Below, piece by piece: positions 45,823 to 55,610 of a stretch of DNA of 64,000 bases. The DNA lies in contig NZ_JAALJH010000009.1 in assembly GCF_011064615.1 (NCBI RefSeq), positions 106,048 through 170,047 of the forward strand, given 5' to 3'. The translations under genes and the position numbers were made by a program. This DNA is from Aquisphaera insulae (GTDB lineage: Bacteria > Planctomycetota > Planctomycetia > Isosphaerales > Isosphaeraceae). Below the pieces are notes generated by a model. It was given only the letters and a program-made list of their open reading frames with translations, had not been told where the DNA came from and ran no database searches. Every line of letters begins with the position of its first letter. The stretch's first letter is position 1.

Positions 45823-47133
45823 TTATCCTCTTATCTGTCCGTCGCCGATGACGATCCACTTGCTGCTCATCAGCTCCCGGAGCCCGCAGGGTCCCCGGGC
45901 GTGATATCTGTCGGTGCTGATGCCGATCTCCGCCCCCAGGCCCAGCTCGCCGCCGTCGTTGAATCGGGTGCTCGCGTTGACGATGACCGCCGAGCTGTCC
46001 ACCTCCGCCACGAACTTCCGGGCCGCCGCCAGGTCCTTCGTCACGATCGACTCCGTATGCGACGAGCCATGCCGGGCGATGTGCCCGATGGCGGCGTCGA
46101 TCGAGTCCACCACCCGGACGGCGAGGATCTTGTCGAGGAACTCCGTATCCCAGTCTTCGGGCTTCGCGGGGATCATCGACGGGACGATCGCGCGGGCGGC
46201 CTCGTCGCCGCGGAGCTCGACCCCGGCGTCCCCGAGCGCCCGCGCGGCCCCGGGCAGGAATCTCGGGGCGATCTCGCGATGGACCAGGAGGGTTTCGGCG
46301 GCGTTGCAGACGCCCGGGCGCTGGGCCTTGGCGTTGACGATGATCCGCGTCGCCACGTCGAGATCCGCGGCCGAATCGACGTACACGGCGCAGAGGCCCT
46401 GATAGTGCTTCATGACGGGCATCTTCGCCTCGGCGACGACGCGGCGGATCAGGCTCTCGCCGCCGCGGGGGATCGCCAGGTCGATGAACTGGGGGAGGCC
46501 CAGGAGGATCCCCACGGCCTCGCGGTCGGTCGTCGGCACGAGCTGAACGGCGTGCTCCGGGAGCCCGCAGGCGACCAGCTCATCGGCGAGGATCCGGTGC
46601 AGCGCCTTGTTCGAGTGCAGGGCCTCCTTGCCGCCGCGGAGGATCGCGGCGTTGCCGCTCTTGACGCAGAGGGCGGCGGCGTCCACCGTCACGTTGGGTC
46701 GACTCTCGTAGATCATGAAGATGACGCCGAGTGGGACCCGGACCTGGCTGACCTCCAGGCCATTGGGCCGGCGGCTCGCGGCGATCACCTCGCCCACCGG
46801 ATCCGGGAGTGCGGCGACCTCGGCGAGGGCCTTGGCGATGGCATCGACCCGCCTGGCGTCGAGCCGGAGCCGATCCACGGCCGCCGCGTTCAGGCCGTAA
46901 CCCGCCGCCGCTTCCACGTCCAGGGCGTTGGCTGCCTCGATTTCGCCGCTCCGCTCACAGAGCGCCTGGGCCGACCGCGCCAGCCATTCATTCCGCTTGG
47001 CACCACTGGACAGGGCCAGCTTGCGGGCGGCCGACCTTGCCTGGGCCGCCATCCGCTGGCAGAGTTCCGCCAGGTTGTCGCCGCCGGTGCCCTGGGTCGC
47101 GTCTCGTTCCATCTCAGCCACCTGCCCGTTCAT
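45823..47133 (-). CDS. proA: Glutamate-5-semialdehyde dehydrogenase (gamma-glutamyl phosphate reductase)
   Basis: The 436-residue enzyme reduces gamma-glutamyl phosphate with NADPH in proline synthesis. Visible motifs are [30 protein letters not shown] (split, cofactor region), [15 protein letters not shown] (catalytic Cys), and the C-terminal [26 protein letters not shown] (split). The start is ATG 47133, with GGAG eight bases upstream; it overlaps the end of folP by 20 bases. The proB partner is not in this window. Confidence 0.95.
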   Translation of the reverse strand: MNGQVAEMERDATQGTGGDNLAELCQRMAAQARSAARKLALSSGAKRNEWLARSAQALCERSGEIEAANALDVEAAAGYGLNAAAVDRLRLDARRVDAIAKALAEVAALPDPVGEVIAASRRPNGLEVSQVRVPLGVIFMIYESRPNVTVDAAALCVKSGNAAILRGGKEALHSNKALHRILADELVACGLPEHAVQLVPTTDREAVGILLGLPQFIDLAIPRGGESLIRRVVAEAKMPVMKHYQGLCAVYVDSAADLDVATRIIVNAKAQRPGVCNAAETLLVHREIAPRFLPGAARALGDAGVELRGDEAARAIVPSMIPAKPEDWDTEFLDKILAVRVVDSIDAAIGHIARHGSSHTESIVTKDLAAARKFVAEVDSSAVIVNASTRFNDGGELGLGAEIGISTDRYHARGPCGLRELMSSKWIVIGDGQIRG

Positions 47134-47980
47134 CGCATGCACTCCACCCGCGGACCGCGCCCCAGACCCGGATCGCGTCCGCCATCGCCGCCACGTCATG
47201 GACTCGCGCCACGGCGGCGCCGGCGGCGCAGGCCGCCAGCGACGAGACGGCCGAGGCCACGGCGCGTTCCCGGACAGCTCGGCCGGTGATTCTTCCGAGG
47301 AACCCCTTCCGCGAGGTCCCGACCACGACCGCACACCCCAGGCTGGCAAACCGACCGAGATTCCGCAAGAGGTCCAGGTTGTGCTCGAAGGACTTGCCGA
47401 ATCCGATGCCGGGATCCACGGCGATGTTCGCGCGAGGAATGCCGCGGGCCTCGCTCCACGCGATCCGCTCCTCGAGGAAAGCGAGGACCTCGCCGATGAC
47501 GTCGTCGTAGCGCGGGTCGTCCTGCATGGTCCGCGGATCGCCCTGCATGTGCATCAGGACGACCCCGGCCCCGGCCTCGGCGACGACGCCCGCCATGTCG
47601 GGGTCTCCCCGCAAGGCGGTCACGTCATTGACGACGACCGCCCCGAGGGCGAGGAGCCGCCGGGCGACCTCGGCCTTGGACGTATCGATCGAGAGCGGCG
47701 GCCCTTCCTCGTCGGCGAGCCGCTCGACGACCGGGACGAGCCGATGCAACTCCTCGTCGAGCGTCACGGGCAACGATCCCGGCCTCGTCGATTCGCCCCC
47801 CAGGTCGAGGATGTCGGCCCCCTCGGCGATCAGCTCGCGCGCATGCTGGACGGCGGCCTCGGCCGAGGTCCGGCCGCCGTCGGAGAAACTGTCCGGCGTG
47901 ACGTTGACGATCCCCATGATCCGGGGCGGAGCGCAGCCAGGATCAACGATCGTCCGCCCGCGAGCTTTCCACTCCGTCAT
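47114..47980 (-). CDS. folP: Dihydropteroate synthase
   Basis: The 288-residue TIM-barrel enzyme joins dihydropterin pyrophosphate to p-aminobenzoate in folate synthesis. The signature blocks are [53 protein letters not shown] and [14 protein letters not shown]. Its 3' end overlaps proA by 20 bases, and it begins five bases after the lptE stop. It is within the recO-bamD-lptE-folP-proA operon. Confidence 0.95.
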   Translation of the reverse strand: MTEWKARGRTIVDPGCAPPRIMGIVNVTPDSFSDGGRTSAEAAVQHARELIAEGADILDLGGESTRPGSLPVTLDEELHRLVPVVERLADEEGPPLSIDTSKAEVARRLLALGAVVVNDVTALRGDPDMAGVVAEAGAGVVLMHMQGDPRTMQDDPRYDDVIGEVLAFLEERIAWSEARGIPRANIAVDPGIGFGKSFEHNLDLLRNLGRFASLGCAVVVGTSRKGFLGRITGRAVRERAVASAVSSLAACAAGAAVARVHDVAAMADAIRVWGAVRGWSACDERAGG

Positions 47981-47984
47981 CGTG

Positions 47985-48581
47985 CTACCGCCCGGTCGGT
48001 CCCTTGAGGTCGGCCTCGGTGAACCACGGCTGTTCCATCATATCCACGATCTGCGTGGCCAGCCTCTGATTCACGCTGTAGAAGGCCGTGGTCGCGGTCT
48101 CGCCGAGTTCGGGGACGAAGTTCACGGTCTCGGCGATGATGGTCGGAGCCTTGTTCTTCTCCGCCTGGGTCGGTGGATTGTGCGTCCACTTGACGCTCAC
48201 GGCAATCGTCGAGTTGAGCTGACGGGGCAGGTTGAACGGGCTCTCGACGATGATGTTCTTGTCCGCGAAGTTGATCGTCCCCTCGAGGATCGTGTCGGCC
48301 TCCTCGGGCCTCCCGACGACCTTGTAGGTAGTCCGATTCTGGATCTCATCCTGGATCATCTTCGTCAGTTGCTCGGGGATGTCCCGGCGGAAGCTCCGCG
48401 ACCTGAGCATGGGGACGAAGACCGTCCGGACGCTCTTGTCGAAGGGCGCGCGGATCGAGTAGCCGCAGCCGGAGGCGGCGATCGGCAAGAGAACCAGCAG
48501 GATCAGGCCGAAGACCGACCGGCGACCTCGAGGCCTGGCCTGCGGGCGAATCTCGTGTTCGGAGGCACTGACGGGCGTCAT
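47985..48581 (-). CDS. lptE: LptE-like LPS-assembly lipoprotein
   Basis: The 198-residue lipoprotein has signal-peptidase II site AASGC (Cys39) after a basic N-terminal extension. It carries the LptE-type beta-alpha pattern: FVPMLRSRSFRRDIPEQLTKMIQDEI, then TILEGTINFAD and a final helical segment. LptE plugs the LptD outer-membrane translocon for LPS. This supports a Gram-negative-type envelope with LPS export. It lies between the BamD-like gene and folP. Confidence 0.85.
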   Translation of the reverse strand: MTPVSASEHEIRPQARPRGRRSVFGLILLVLLPIAASGCGYSIRAPFDKSVRTVFVPMLRSRSFRRDIPEQLTKMIQDEIQNRTTYKVVGRPEEADTILEGTINFADKNIIVESPFNLPRQLNSTIAVSVKWTHNPPTQAEKNKAPTIIAETVNFVPELGETATTAFYSVNQRLATQIVDMMEQPWFTEADLKGPTGR

Positions 48582-48632
48582 CTCGCCCCTCCTTCGATCT
48601 CGTCGAGCGATTGCCGACGCGTCCCCGGCGGA

Positions 48633-49988
48633 TCAGCCCATGCCGCCGGGCATACCCATACCCATGCCGCCCATCCCTCCCATGCCGCCGGACCCCGCGC
48701 TGAAGTAGGGGTCGCTGGCCCCCGGCTGGGACATGATCTTGCTGGGGACCGTGGGCTTGCGCGGCATCTTCGCGAGCACGGCGAGCTCGGACTTGGCCTT
48801 CACCGCCCACGGGCTGTTGGGCCAGCGCTGGGGGATCTTGCCGAAGTAGAACTCCGCCGACGCGACCTTGCCGGTCCGCTTGTAGTAGTCGCCGATCTTG
48901 TAGGTCTTCTCGGCTTCCGCGTCGTTGATCAGGTCCAGGGTGTGATAGAGCTCGTCGTAGCTGGCCTGACGGTCGGGGAAGGCGGTCATCGTCTGCTTGA
49001 CGATCTCGCGGGCCTTGGTGAGGCCCGAGCCGTCGTAATCGGGCCCGAGGTAGCCCTTCATCCGCGCGTCGATCCCCCCGAGCTGCGCCTTCTGGACGAA
49101 CGGGCTCTTGGGATGAGATTCGACGAGCTGGTCGTAGTAGATGGCGGCGGACTCGAAGTCGCCGCTCTTCTTGTGATATTCGGCGATCTCGAACGCCGCG
49201 TCGTCGGCGAGGGCGCCCTCGGGGTCGTGCTGGCGGACGTGTTCGAGGGCCTTGAGGCCCGAGCCGCGGGTGTCGAGGAGCGGCTGCTGGCCGGAGAAGT
49301 GTGAGTACCAGGGGAGCTTCGCCTCGGGCTTGGCGTTGGGGTCGCTCTGCGCCAGCCAGATCTGGGCGAGGGCGTATTCGCGGCTGACCAGCTTGTCGCG
49401 GAACTCGGTCCCCGGGTAATCCGCGATCAGGCGTTCGAAGCTGTCGTTGGCCCGAACGTAAGCCTTTTGCTGATACTGGCTTTCCGCCAGATAGAATTGC
49501 GCCGTCTCGCCCCAGTGCGTCCCCTTGCGGCTCTTGCTGATCCTCTTGCAGGCCCCCTCGGCCTCGGCGAACTTGCCCTGCTTGAACAGGGCGAGGGCCT
49601 CTTCGAGCTCCTTGTCGGCCTCGGGATTGGGCTTGGGGCGGAGCATCGGCCGCCAGCCGTCGGAGCCGAGGACCAGGGAGGAGCCGGACCGCGACGAGGG
49701 GGTCGTGGACGTGGGCCGGTCGGATTCCGGCGCGTTACTCCCGGCGGGGTTGAGCCAGCGGCCGAGGAGGGTGCGGGGCTCCTCGATCTTGGTGGAGGCG
49801 GAGGTGTCCCGTTCTTCCTGGGTGATCGGTCGCGTCAGGCCCTTGTCGTAGGCGGCCCGCCACTGGGCGATCGGGACGTCGAGGCCCTGGCAGCCGGAGA
49901 GGCAGAGGCCGCAAGCGATGGCCATCGCGGGGATGGCCGATCGCGCTCGCGTCCGGGCATCACGGGCGTTGGTGGAGACCAGATCCAT
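48633..49988 (-). CDS. BamD/YfiO-like tetratricopeptide lipoprotein
   Basis: The 451-residue lipoprotein has lipobox CLSGC (Cys33), a Pro/Ser/Thr-rich linker, and tetratricopeptide-like helical repeats (about 130-420: ALALFKQGKFAEAEGACKRI, AQFYLAESQYQQKAYVRAND, AAIYYDQLVESHPKSPFVQKAQ). These resemble BamD, which assists outer-membrane beta-barrel insertion. It is much longer than the usual 240-280 residues, and it ends in a Gly/Met-rich tail. The start is ATG 49988, with GGGAG ten bases upstream. Its role is inferred from the lptE neighbour. Confidence 0.8.
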   Translation of the reverse strand: MDLVSTNARDARTRARSAIPAMAIACGLCLSGCQGLDVPIAQWRAAYDKGLTRPITQEERDTSASTKIEEPRTLLGRWLNPAGSNAPESDRPTSTTPSSRSGSSLVLGSDGWRPMLRPKPNPEADKELEEALALFKQGKFAEAEGACKRISKSRKGTHWGETAQFYLAESQYQQKAYVRANDSFERLIADYPGTEFRDKLVSREYALAQIWLAQSDPNAKPEAKLPWYSHFSGQQPLLDTRGSGLKALEHVRQHDPEGALADDAAFEIAEYHKKSGDFESAAIYYDQLVESHPKSPFVQKAQLGGIDARMKGYLGPDYDGSGLTKAREIVKQTMTAFPDRQASYDELYHTLDLINDAEAEKTYKIGDYYKRTGKVASAEFYFGKIPQRWPNSPWAVKAKSELAVLAKMPRKPTVPSKIMSQPGASDPYFSAGSGGMGGMGGMGMGMPGGMG

Positions 49989-49993
49989 CTGGC

Positions 49994-50743
49994 TCAGACT
50001 CCCAGGTAAGGCCACAGCCGGGGGCGATGCCCCAGGACATGACTCATGACCGCTCCCACGGTCTGGCGGACCGGGCCGAGGCCCGAGTTACGGGGCTCGG
50101 ACGCCAGCTCGCGCCAGGCCTGTCCGGGGCTGGCCAGGACACGAATCGCCTCGAGCGTCCGGCTCGAGACCGTCACCACGTGGGGCTGGCCGGGGCGGCA
50201 GGAAGGGCAGAGCACCCCGCCGGTGGCCAGGCCGAAGGCCACGTCGCCCGTGGTGTCGACCTCGTTGCCGCAATGGGCACAGAGGTCGAGCGCCGGCATG
50301 AAGCCCAGCTCGCGGAGGCAAGCCAGCTCGAACCGGAGCAATCGCCTCGCACGCAGGTCGGGCTCGCCCAGATGCCGCAGCGTGATCCTCGCCGCGTCGA
50401 ACAGCCTGGGGTGCGGGTCATGATAGTCGGTCAGGTCGGTCAGCAGTTCGGCGACGTAGTAGCCGGCATACAGGGCCGCCAGATCGCGGCGAAGAGATGC
50501 AAAGCGCTCGACAGGCGCGGCCTCGGTCAGGAGGTCCAGCGACTCCGACGCCTTGGGCAGGAGCACGATATCCGAAACGCCCAGCAGGTCAAGCCCACCC
50601 TGGAACGGGGACTTCAGCCGTCGCCCCCCCTTTGCCAGCGCCGCGACCTTGCCCAGCTCTCGGGTGAAGAGCGTCACGACGAGGCTGGTTTCGAAGACCT
50701 CCACCCCCCGGACCACCAGGGCGAGCGAGCGATTCGCGGCCAC
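49994..50743 (-). CDS. recO: DNA repair protein RecO
   Basis: The 249-residue RecF-pathway protein anneals DNA strands and loads RecA. The N-terminal OB fold begins LALVVRGVEVFETSLVVTLF. The C-terminal helical domain carries the zinc motif CAHC ... CPSC (about residues 158-189) with CLRELGF before it. The start is GTG 50743, with GGAG seven bases upstream. It is the first gene of the leftward cluster and overlaps nothing. Confidence 0.92.
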   Translation of the reverse strand: MAANRSLALVVRGVEVFETSLVVTLFTRELGKVAALAKGGRRLKSPFQGGLDLLGVSDIVLLPKASESLDLLTEAAPVERFASLRRDLAALYAGYYVAELLTDLTDYHDPHPRLFDAARITLRHLGEPDLRARRLLRFELACLRELGFMPALDLCAHCGNEVDTTGDVAFGLATGGVLCPSCRPGQPHVVTVSSRTLEAIRVLASPGQAWRELASEPRNSGLGPVRQTVGAVMSHVLGHRPRLWPYLGV

Positions 50744-50961
50744 TCTGTCTCTCCCCCTTGCCGTACGCCGGACCACGAGACTCGACTCGAGGAGCCGGTC
50801 GGCCCCGCACCATGGTACCGCAAGAACGGTATGATGGAGACTCCGGTCGAGCCGGGCCGGAAGGCGAAGAAATCGGCCCGCCCGCCGAATACCCTGCGCG
50901 GGATCGCCGCCCCGCGGCCCCTCGCAGGCCCCAACCTCTCACCGTCAGGAGCGACTCGCCG

Positions 50962-51588
50962 ATGGGCGATCCTTCGCATACGATTCGCGACGAAATCCAG
51001 GGCGTGCTCGCCTTCGTCGGGACGATCTGGGCCATCTTCTTCCTGAGCTGGATCGTGCCGGGGATCGACCACTACGGCGTGATTCCGCGGCATCTGGTCG
51101 GGCTGATCGGCATCCCGGCGATGCCCTTCCTGCACCACAACTTCGGCCACCTGCTGGCGAACACGATTCCGCTGATCGTCCTGCTGGTCCTGCTCGCCGG
51201 ATCGAGGGCGGAGTCGTGGGAAGTCGTCGCGGCGATCATCCTCCTGGGGGGCTCGCTCCTCTGGATCTTCGGCCGGGCCGGCGGCGACGGGCACCTGAAC
51301 GTCCACGTGGGCGCGAGCGGGCTGGTCTCCGGGCTGGCCACCTTCCTCATCGTGGCGGGGCTGATCGAGCAGCGGATCATCTCCCTGCTGATCGCGGTCC
51401 TGGTGGCCTTCCTCTACGGCGGCTCCCTCCTCTGGGGGCTGCTGCCGCGCCTGGGCTCGACGATCTCCTGGGACGGGCACCTCTGCGGGGCGATCGCCGG
51501 CGGCCTCGTCGCCTACGCCCTGGTCCGAGAGTCCGGCGGCCGGCGGGCCGCCATGACGAAGGCGCACGCCGCCGACGAGCTACCCTGA
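50962..51588 (+). CDS. Rhomboid-family intramembrane serine protease
   Basis: The 208-residue membrane protein has six hydrophobic segments. Catalytic-site motifs are the HxxxN-like HHNFGHLLANT (about 58-68), GASG with Ser119, and WDGHLCGA with His173. Rhomboids cleave membrane-embedded substrates. The start is ATG 50962, with AGGAG ten bases upstream. It is divergent from recO. Confidence 0.88.
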   Translation: MGDPSHTIRDEIQGVLAFVGTIWAIFFLSWIVPGIDHYGVIPRHLVGLIGIPAMPFLHHNFGHLLANTIPLIVLLVLLAGSRAESWEVVAAIILLGGSLLWIFGRAGGDGHLNVHVGASGLVSGLATFLIVAGLIEQRIISLLIAVLVAFLYGGSLLWGLLPRLGSTISWDGHLCGAIAGGLVAYALVRESGGRRAAMTKAHAADELP

Positions 51589-52601
51589 ATCCCCGCCCGA
51601 CACCGGGGATGAACGCCGTCCGGTTTCGCGGGCGTCCGCCGCGCCGCGGCCAGGACGCCGGCAATTGCCTTCTCGGCGAAGGCTCAAGATGGATTCCAGG
51701 GGGGTGGGCACCATCTCGAATCGCGATGGCAGCGCCGGAGACTCCTTGCAGCCGTGCAGAGCCTTCGGGTGGCCGTGGTGGAACACCACGGGACCGCCGT
51801 GGTCCGGGCGCAAGGTCCGTCCGGCGTCACAGCTTGCCTCGCCATGGTGTCGCTGCGCTTCCACCACGGCCACCCCCCTCAGCTCCATGCCGATGGTCAA
51901 GTTTCTCCGATCTCGACACCTGGACCTTCAGGACAGTGCCACCCCCCTGGAATCCATCTTGAGCCTCGGCGAGTAGCGGGGCCGGCGCGGCGATGGCAGG
52001 GGCCGTCTGCCGGATCTCGACCGCTCCGGCGACTTCCGCGACCTATGGTTGCTGAGGGACGGCACTCCACTCCGGCTCCGCGATGGCACCACCTCGACGG
52101 AGTGGGACGTCGGCGGCCGGCGATGGGAGCCTGTCGTCCACCTCCCCCTTCGGGTCGATGCCGACACGCGTCCTTCGTCCGTCCCGCGGCGGACGAACCG
52201 GCTCCTGGAGTGCGAAGGATCCTTCACCCTGGACCTCGAACGGGCCGACAACATGCAAAGGCCCTGCGTCCTGGAACTTCTCGCCAGATCGGGAATGTCG
52301 CGGCCGAGGGTGGATTCCGCTTCGGATTCGTGGCAGTCTGACGCTGTTCGTCCCAGTGGGCCCCGAGCCGAGGACGAACCAGGGGTGGGAGAGGGTCGTA
52401 GAAAGAAAGGAGAGCACATCCAGGAGAGCCGGGTTCGCGTTCCTCCCGGCCCCCGGTTTCGGGGAAGTTGAATCGGTACGCGGATTGCTCGAGTGATTGC
52501 CATGTGACCACGCGGGCCGCCTTCTAGGCCCATCCTTTCCGGCAGGGGAGTTCACCCGATCCCCCTGATCTCAGTCGAGTCGTGCGATAGAGAGGTGGAC
52601 A
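51589..52601. other. 1-kb non-coding block between rhomboid and HPF-like genes
   Basis: No convincing gene is present in either strand; the readable frames are short and lack ribosome-binding sites. It holds nested inverted repeats (51681-51965, described separately) and a further 8-bp inverted pair, CCACTCCG (52067-52074)/CGGAGTGG (52098-52105). It may be a repeat-derived or decayed element. Composition is less GC-skewed than the flanking genes. Confidence 0.6.
51681..51965. repeat. Nested long inverted repeats
   Basis: A perfect 27-base inverted pair, 51681-51707 with 51939-51965, encloses a second perfect 17-base pair, 51767-51783 with 51859-51875. Inside the latter is a short hairpin, ACCACGG (51785-51791) with CCGTGGT (51797-51803). 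This gives a single large stem-loop about 285 bases long. The outer arms share flanking similarity of a few bases. No coding content is seen. Confidence 0.75.
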
Positions 52602-52955
52602 ATGCAAGTTCACGTGAATACGGACAACCACATCCACGGCAGCGAGCGCCTGTTCGAATCGATCACGCAGGAGGTGCAGGGGGTCCTCGGTCGATTCGAG
52701 GACCTGATCACCCGCGTGGACGTGCACCTCAGCGACGTCAACGCCCACAAGGGGCCCGGCGTCGACAAGCGGTGCCTGATCGAGGCTCGCGTGGCCGGGA
52801 TCCAGCCGGTCGTCGCCCACGACCAGTCGGCCACCGTCCATGAGGCCGTCGCCGGCGCATCCGAGAAGCTCTTCCGCCTGCTCGAGACGACGCTGGCGAA
52901 GCACCGGACCGCGCGTGGCCCCCAGGTCTCGGCGAGCGGCCAGACGACGCCGTGA
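52602..52955 (+). CDS. HPF/RaiA-family ribosome-associated protein (short)
   Basis: The 117-residue protein resembles the S30AE ribosome-hibernation factor fold: an initial strand VHVNTDNHIHG, helix ITQEVQGVLGRFEDLITRVDVHLSDV, and a C-terminal helical tail. Length and pattern fit a short HPF or an uncharacterised relative. It may bind 30S ribosomes. The ATG is preceded by GAGGTG about five bases upstream. It is followed by a very strong terminator. Confidence 0.75.
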   Translation: MQVHVNTDNHIHGSERLFESITQEVQGVLGRFEDLITRVDVHLSDVNAHKGPGVDKRCLIEARVAGIQPVVAHDQSATVHEAVAGASEKLFRLLETTLAKHRTARGPQVSASGQTTP

Positions 52956-52984
52956 CGTGGTTTTCCGTTCCGTGATCAAGAGGA

Positions 52985-53029
52985 GCCCGGCGGGGATGGC
53001 ATGCGTCCCCGCCGGGCCCTTTGCCTTTT
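52985..53029 (+). terminator. Strong intrinsic terminator
   Basis: GCCCGGCGGGGA (52985-52996) pairs perfectly with TCCCCGCCGGGC (53006-53017) in a 12-bp stem, followed by CCTTTGCCTTTT. It ends the HPF-like gene and faces the convergent glycosidase gene. Confidence 0.9.
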
Positions 53030-53037
53030 CAGATGAC

Positions 53038-55410
53038 TCAGCGCGCCGCTCGATCCTCGGAGGGGATCCCCTGGACCCGAATCCCGAGGGCCGGCAGCTT
53101 CGAACCGTCATCGAGCGCGGCCTCGCCGGTCCCGAGGTTCACCACGACCACGGCCCCGTTGGCGAAGCGCGTCTCCTGGACGCGGTGATCCGCGGTCAGC
53201 CAGCGGTGCGAGAGCATCTCGCTGTAACCGGTGGCCCGGGCGATGGGCGCCGTGGTCCGGTAACTCCGGACGAAGCGATCTCGCTCCTTCTCCCAGAGCC
53301 CCCGCTTGAACATGAACATCGGCGGCGTCCCGTAGAGGGCATTGAAGAGATCGCGACGATCCCAGACTGCCGGCAGCTTGTTGTTGTAGTCCCCCCAGTA
53401 CCACTGGGCGACGACGCAGTCGTGGTAGACCAGCTCCCAGAGCGGCAGGCGATAGTAGGCCCCCACCTGGAACGTCTCGATCTGCCGGGGGACGTCCGAG
53501 ACGATCCGGTCCATGTCGCGACCGGCCTCGTGGATCCGGTACGGTCCCAGGGAGAGCATCCCCTCGAAGTAATGGACGTACGGCACGGCCGCGTCGTGCC
53601 CGGTCTCGCTGCCGGTGACGAGGTGGTAGCGCTCGCTGATCAGCCGGAGCAGCTCCATCCGCCAGCGGCGACTGTCCGAGCGGGTCATCGGGTGGGCCGG
53701 TGAATAGCACTCGCGCCACTCCGACGCCGTGGTCGTGTCGATGAACCGGCACAGGTAGGGATGGGTCTTCAGGTCGGCCTCGATCCGCTCCGCCGCGTAC
53801 CGGATCGCCGGCCGGTCGCAGGTGACGCCGCAGTCGTACCGCTTCCCGTCCTTCGCGTCGACGCCCCAGCCGTGGACCCAGCGGCCGCCCGCGTCGAGCA
53901 CGAGGTCCGCGGGCCAGGCCCTGGTCGTCCAGTCGGGATGCTGATATCCGATCGCCTTGAAGTTGGCGGGGTCCATCACGTCCTGGAAGATGTCATACCG
54001 GCTGGTCAGGACTCCCAGGCCGTTCAGCGTTCGGAGCGTGTCCGGCTTGACGCCATTGGACCAGAGGATGCGGTCGATCCCGGCCGACTGCATCTCGCGG
54101 ACGATGCCGACGGCGTCGTCGTCCCAGCACCAGACATTGACCGCCCCGACGAGCCGGTCGACGTTCGGGTTCTTCTCCTTCTTGTCGGCGAGGGTCCGGA
54201 GGAGTCCGGCCTGGCGGGCGTATTCGCGATACCGCTTGGCCATGGCCACGTAGCCGCCGTCGTCGAGGAAGACGTAACGGAGCTTCCGGGCGGGGCCGAA
54301 CGCCCCTTTCTGAGGTCTCCAGAGCGGAGCCAGCGTGAATCGCCGGTCGATCCTCGGCGTGCGGACGGCCGCGTCATCGGGGGTCTCGACGATGGCCATC
54401 ATGCCGGCCTTGCCGTCGGTGACGCCCCACCAGGCCATGCAGAGGCCGTGGCCCCCGGCGAGGTGATACCACATCTCCGGGAGCGTCGAATCGTCCACCG
54501 GATAGCTCATCCCCTCGTTCACGGGCATGATCAGGAACGAGGCAGCCGGGCTGACGAAGGGGTAGGGATAGGCGATCTCGGAGTCCAGGTCGCCGTATCC
54601 GGTGAGCTCGACTTCGACCTCCGCCTGCCCGGGGACGGCCCGGACCTGGATGCCGATCTCCTGGGCCGATTCCGGGTGGATGAGCGTGGCCTCGATCCGG
54701 CCATCGGCACGCCGAGCCTCGCGGACGACGAGGGACGGGCCGGCCGGCCGCTGCTCCCAGGTCCGTCCGCCCCGGAGATCGCGGACGCGAAGGGTGCCGT
54801 TCGAGGACTCGAGCCGGACCTCGAGTCGGTCGCTCGCGATGTCGACCGGAGCGGCGGCCGGTGGCAGGGCCTTCGCGGAGCCCGTGGTTCGCTCCAGGGA
54901 CAGGTCGTCCACGTTCAGGCTCGCCGGACCGGAGCCGATCACGCGAGGGGTGATCGTCGCCCCGTTCGGCGGGATCATGAACCGGGCCCGGACCTGTCGC
55001 CAGTCCCCGTCCGGGATGGGGCGACGCCCGTAGCTCCAGTCGATGACGCCGCCGGCCGCATCGCGGAGCACGACGGAGATTTCCGCGGCGCCGCCGGCCC
55101 CGGCCTTCCTCGCCCAGCCGCGGTAAACGTAGATCTCGCCCGGACGGACCGGGATGGACCCGGATTGCCCGACGCTCCAGTCCGACTCGCCCCGATGCTC
55201 GATCCGCAGGGAGGCGACCCCCTGGTAGGGCCGATCGCGATCCGGGGCGGCCGACCCGCTTCCCGCGGACCTGGCCCAGAACGGGTCCCAGCCCGACAGT
55301 CCGTCCTCGAATCCACCGTTGACGAGTCGCTCCTGGGCGAGAGCCGGGGAACGGCCGAAGAGGACGAGGATCGCCGGCAGGGCGACCACGATGACGAGGA
55401 GTTTTCTCAT
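53038..55410 (-). CDS. Large secreted glycoside-hydrolase-like protein
   Basis: The 790-residue protein has a signal peptide (about 1-25) and an N-terminal carbohydrate-binding-like jelly-roll (about 27-175, LVNGGFEDGLSGWDPFW and RVIGSGPASLNVDDLSLE). A beta-sandwich follows, then a barrel-like region (about 380-680) with conserved acidic and aromatic sites, such as VNVWCWDDDAVGIVREM and GSETGHDAAVPYVHYFEG. It looks like a GH101/DUF5696-type glycosidase. No definite catalytic residues can be assigned by eye. It is transcribed leftward, divergent from mgtE. Confidence 0.7.
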   Translation of the reverse strand: MRKLLVIVVALPAILVLFGRSPALAQERLVNGGFEDGLSGWDPFWARSAGSGSAAPDRDRPYQGVASLRIEHRGESDWSVGQSGSIPVRPGEIYVYRGWARKAGAGGAAEISVVLRDAAGGVIDWSYGRRPIPDGDWRQVRARFMIPPNGATITPRVIGSGPASLNVDDLSLERTTGSAKALPPAAAPVDIASDRLEVRLESSNGTLRVRDLRGGRTWEQRPAGPSLVVREARRADGRIEATLIHPESAQEIGIQVRAVPGQAEVEVELTGYGDLDSEIAYPYPFVSPAASFLIMPVNEGMSYPVDDSTLPEMWYHLAGGHGLCMAWWGVTDGKAGMMAIVETPDDAAVRTPRIDRRFTLAPLWRPQKGAFGPARKLRYVFLDDGGYVAMAKRYREYARQAGLLRTLADKKEKNPNVDRLVGAVNVWCWDDDAVGIVREMQSAGIDRILWSNGVKPDTLRTLNGLGVLTSRYDIFQDVMDPANFKAIGYQHPDWTTRAWPADLVLDAGGRWVHGWGVDAKDGKRYDCGVTCDRPAIRYAAERIEADLKTHPYLCRFIDTTTASEWRECYSPAHPMTRSDSRRWRMELLRLISERYHLVTGSETGHDAAVPYVHYFEGMLSLGPYRIHEAGRDMDRIVSDVPRQIETFQVGAYYRLPLWELVYHDCVVAQWYWGDYNNKLPAVWDRRDLFNALYGTPPMFMFKRGLWEKERDRFVRSYRTTAPIARATGYSEMLSHRWLTADHRVQETRFANGAVVVVNLGTGEAALDDGSKLPALGIRVQGIPSEDRAAR

Positions 55411-55610
55411 GGGAGATCCATATTCGATCGGTACGCGGAATCGGGGAGTGGGCCGCCCTTGCGGCTCGGCGGAGGTTCTGCCATAACGGCAATGCCTCGC
55501 GGGCGGGCCTGCAGGGCGAGATCGACGGTAGCCTGATTCTCACGCGCGCCGGGGTTCCGTTCGAGACGGCTCCGGCGGGCCCGCGAGGCATGGCGGAGGT
55601 AGGCGGTATC

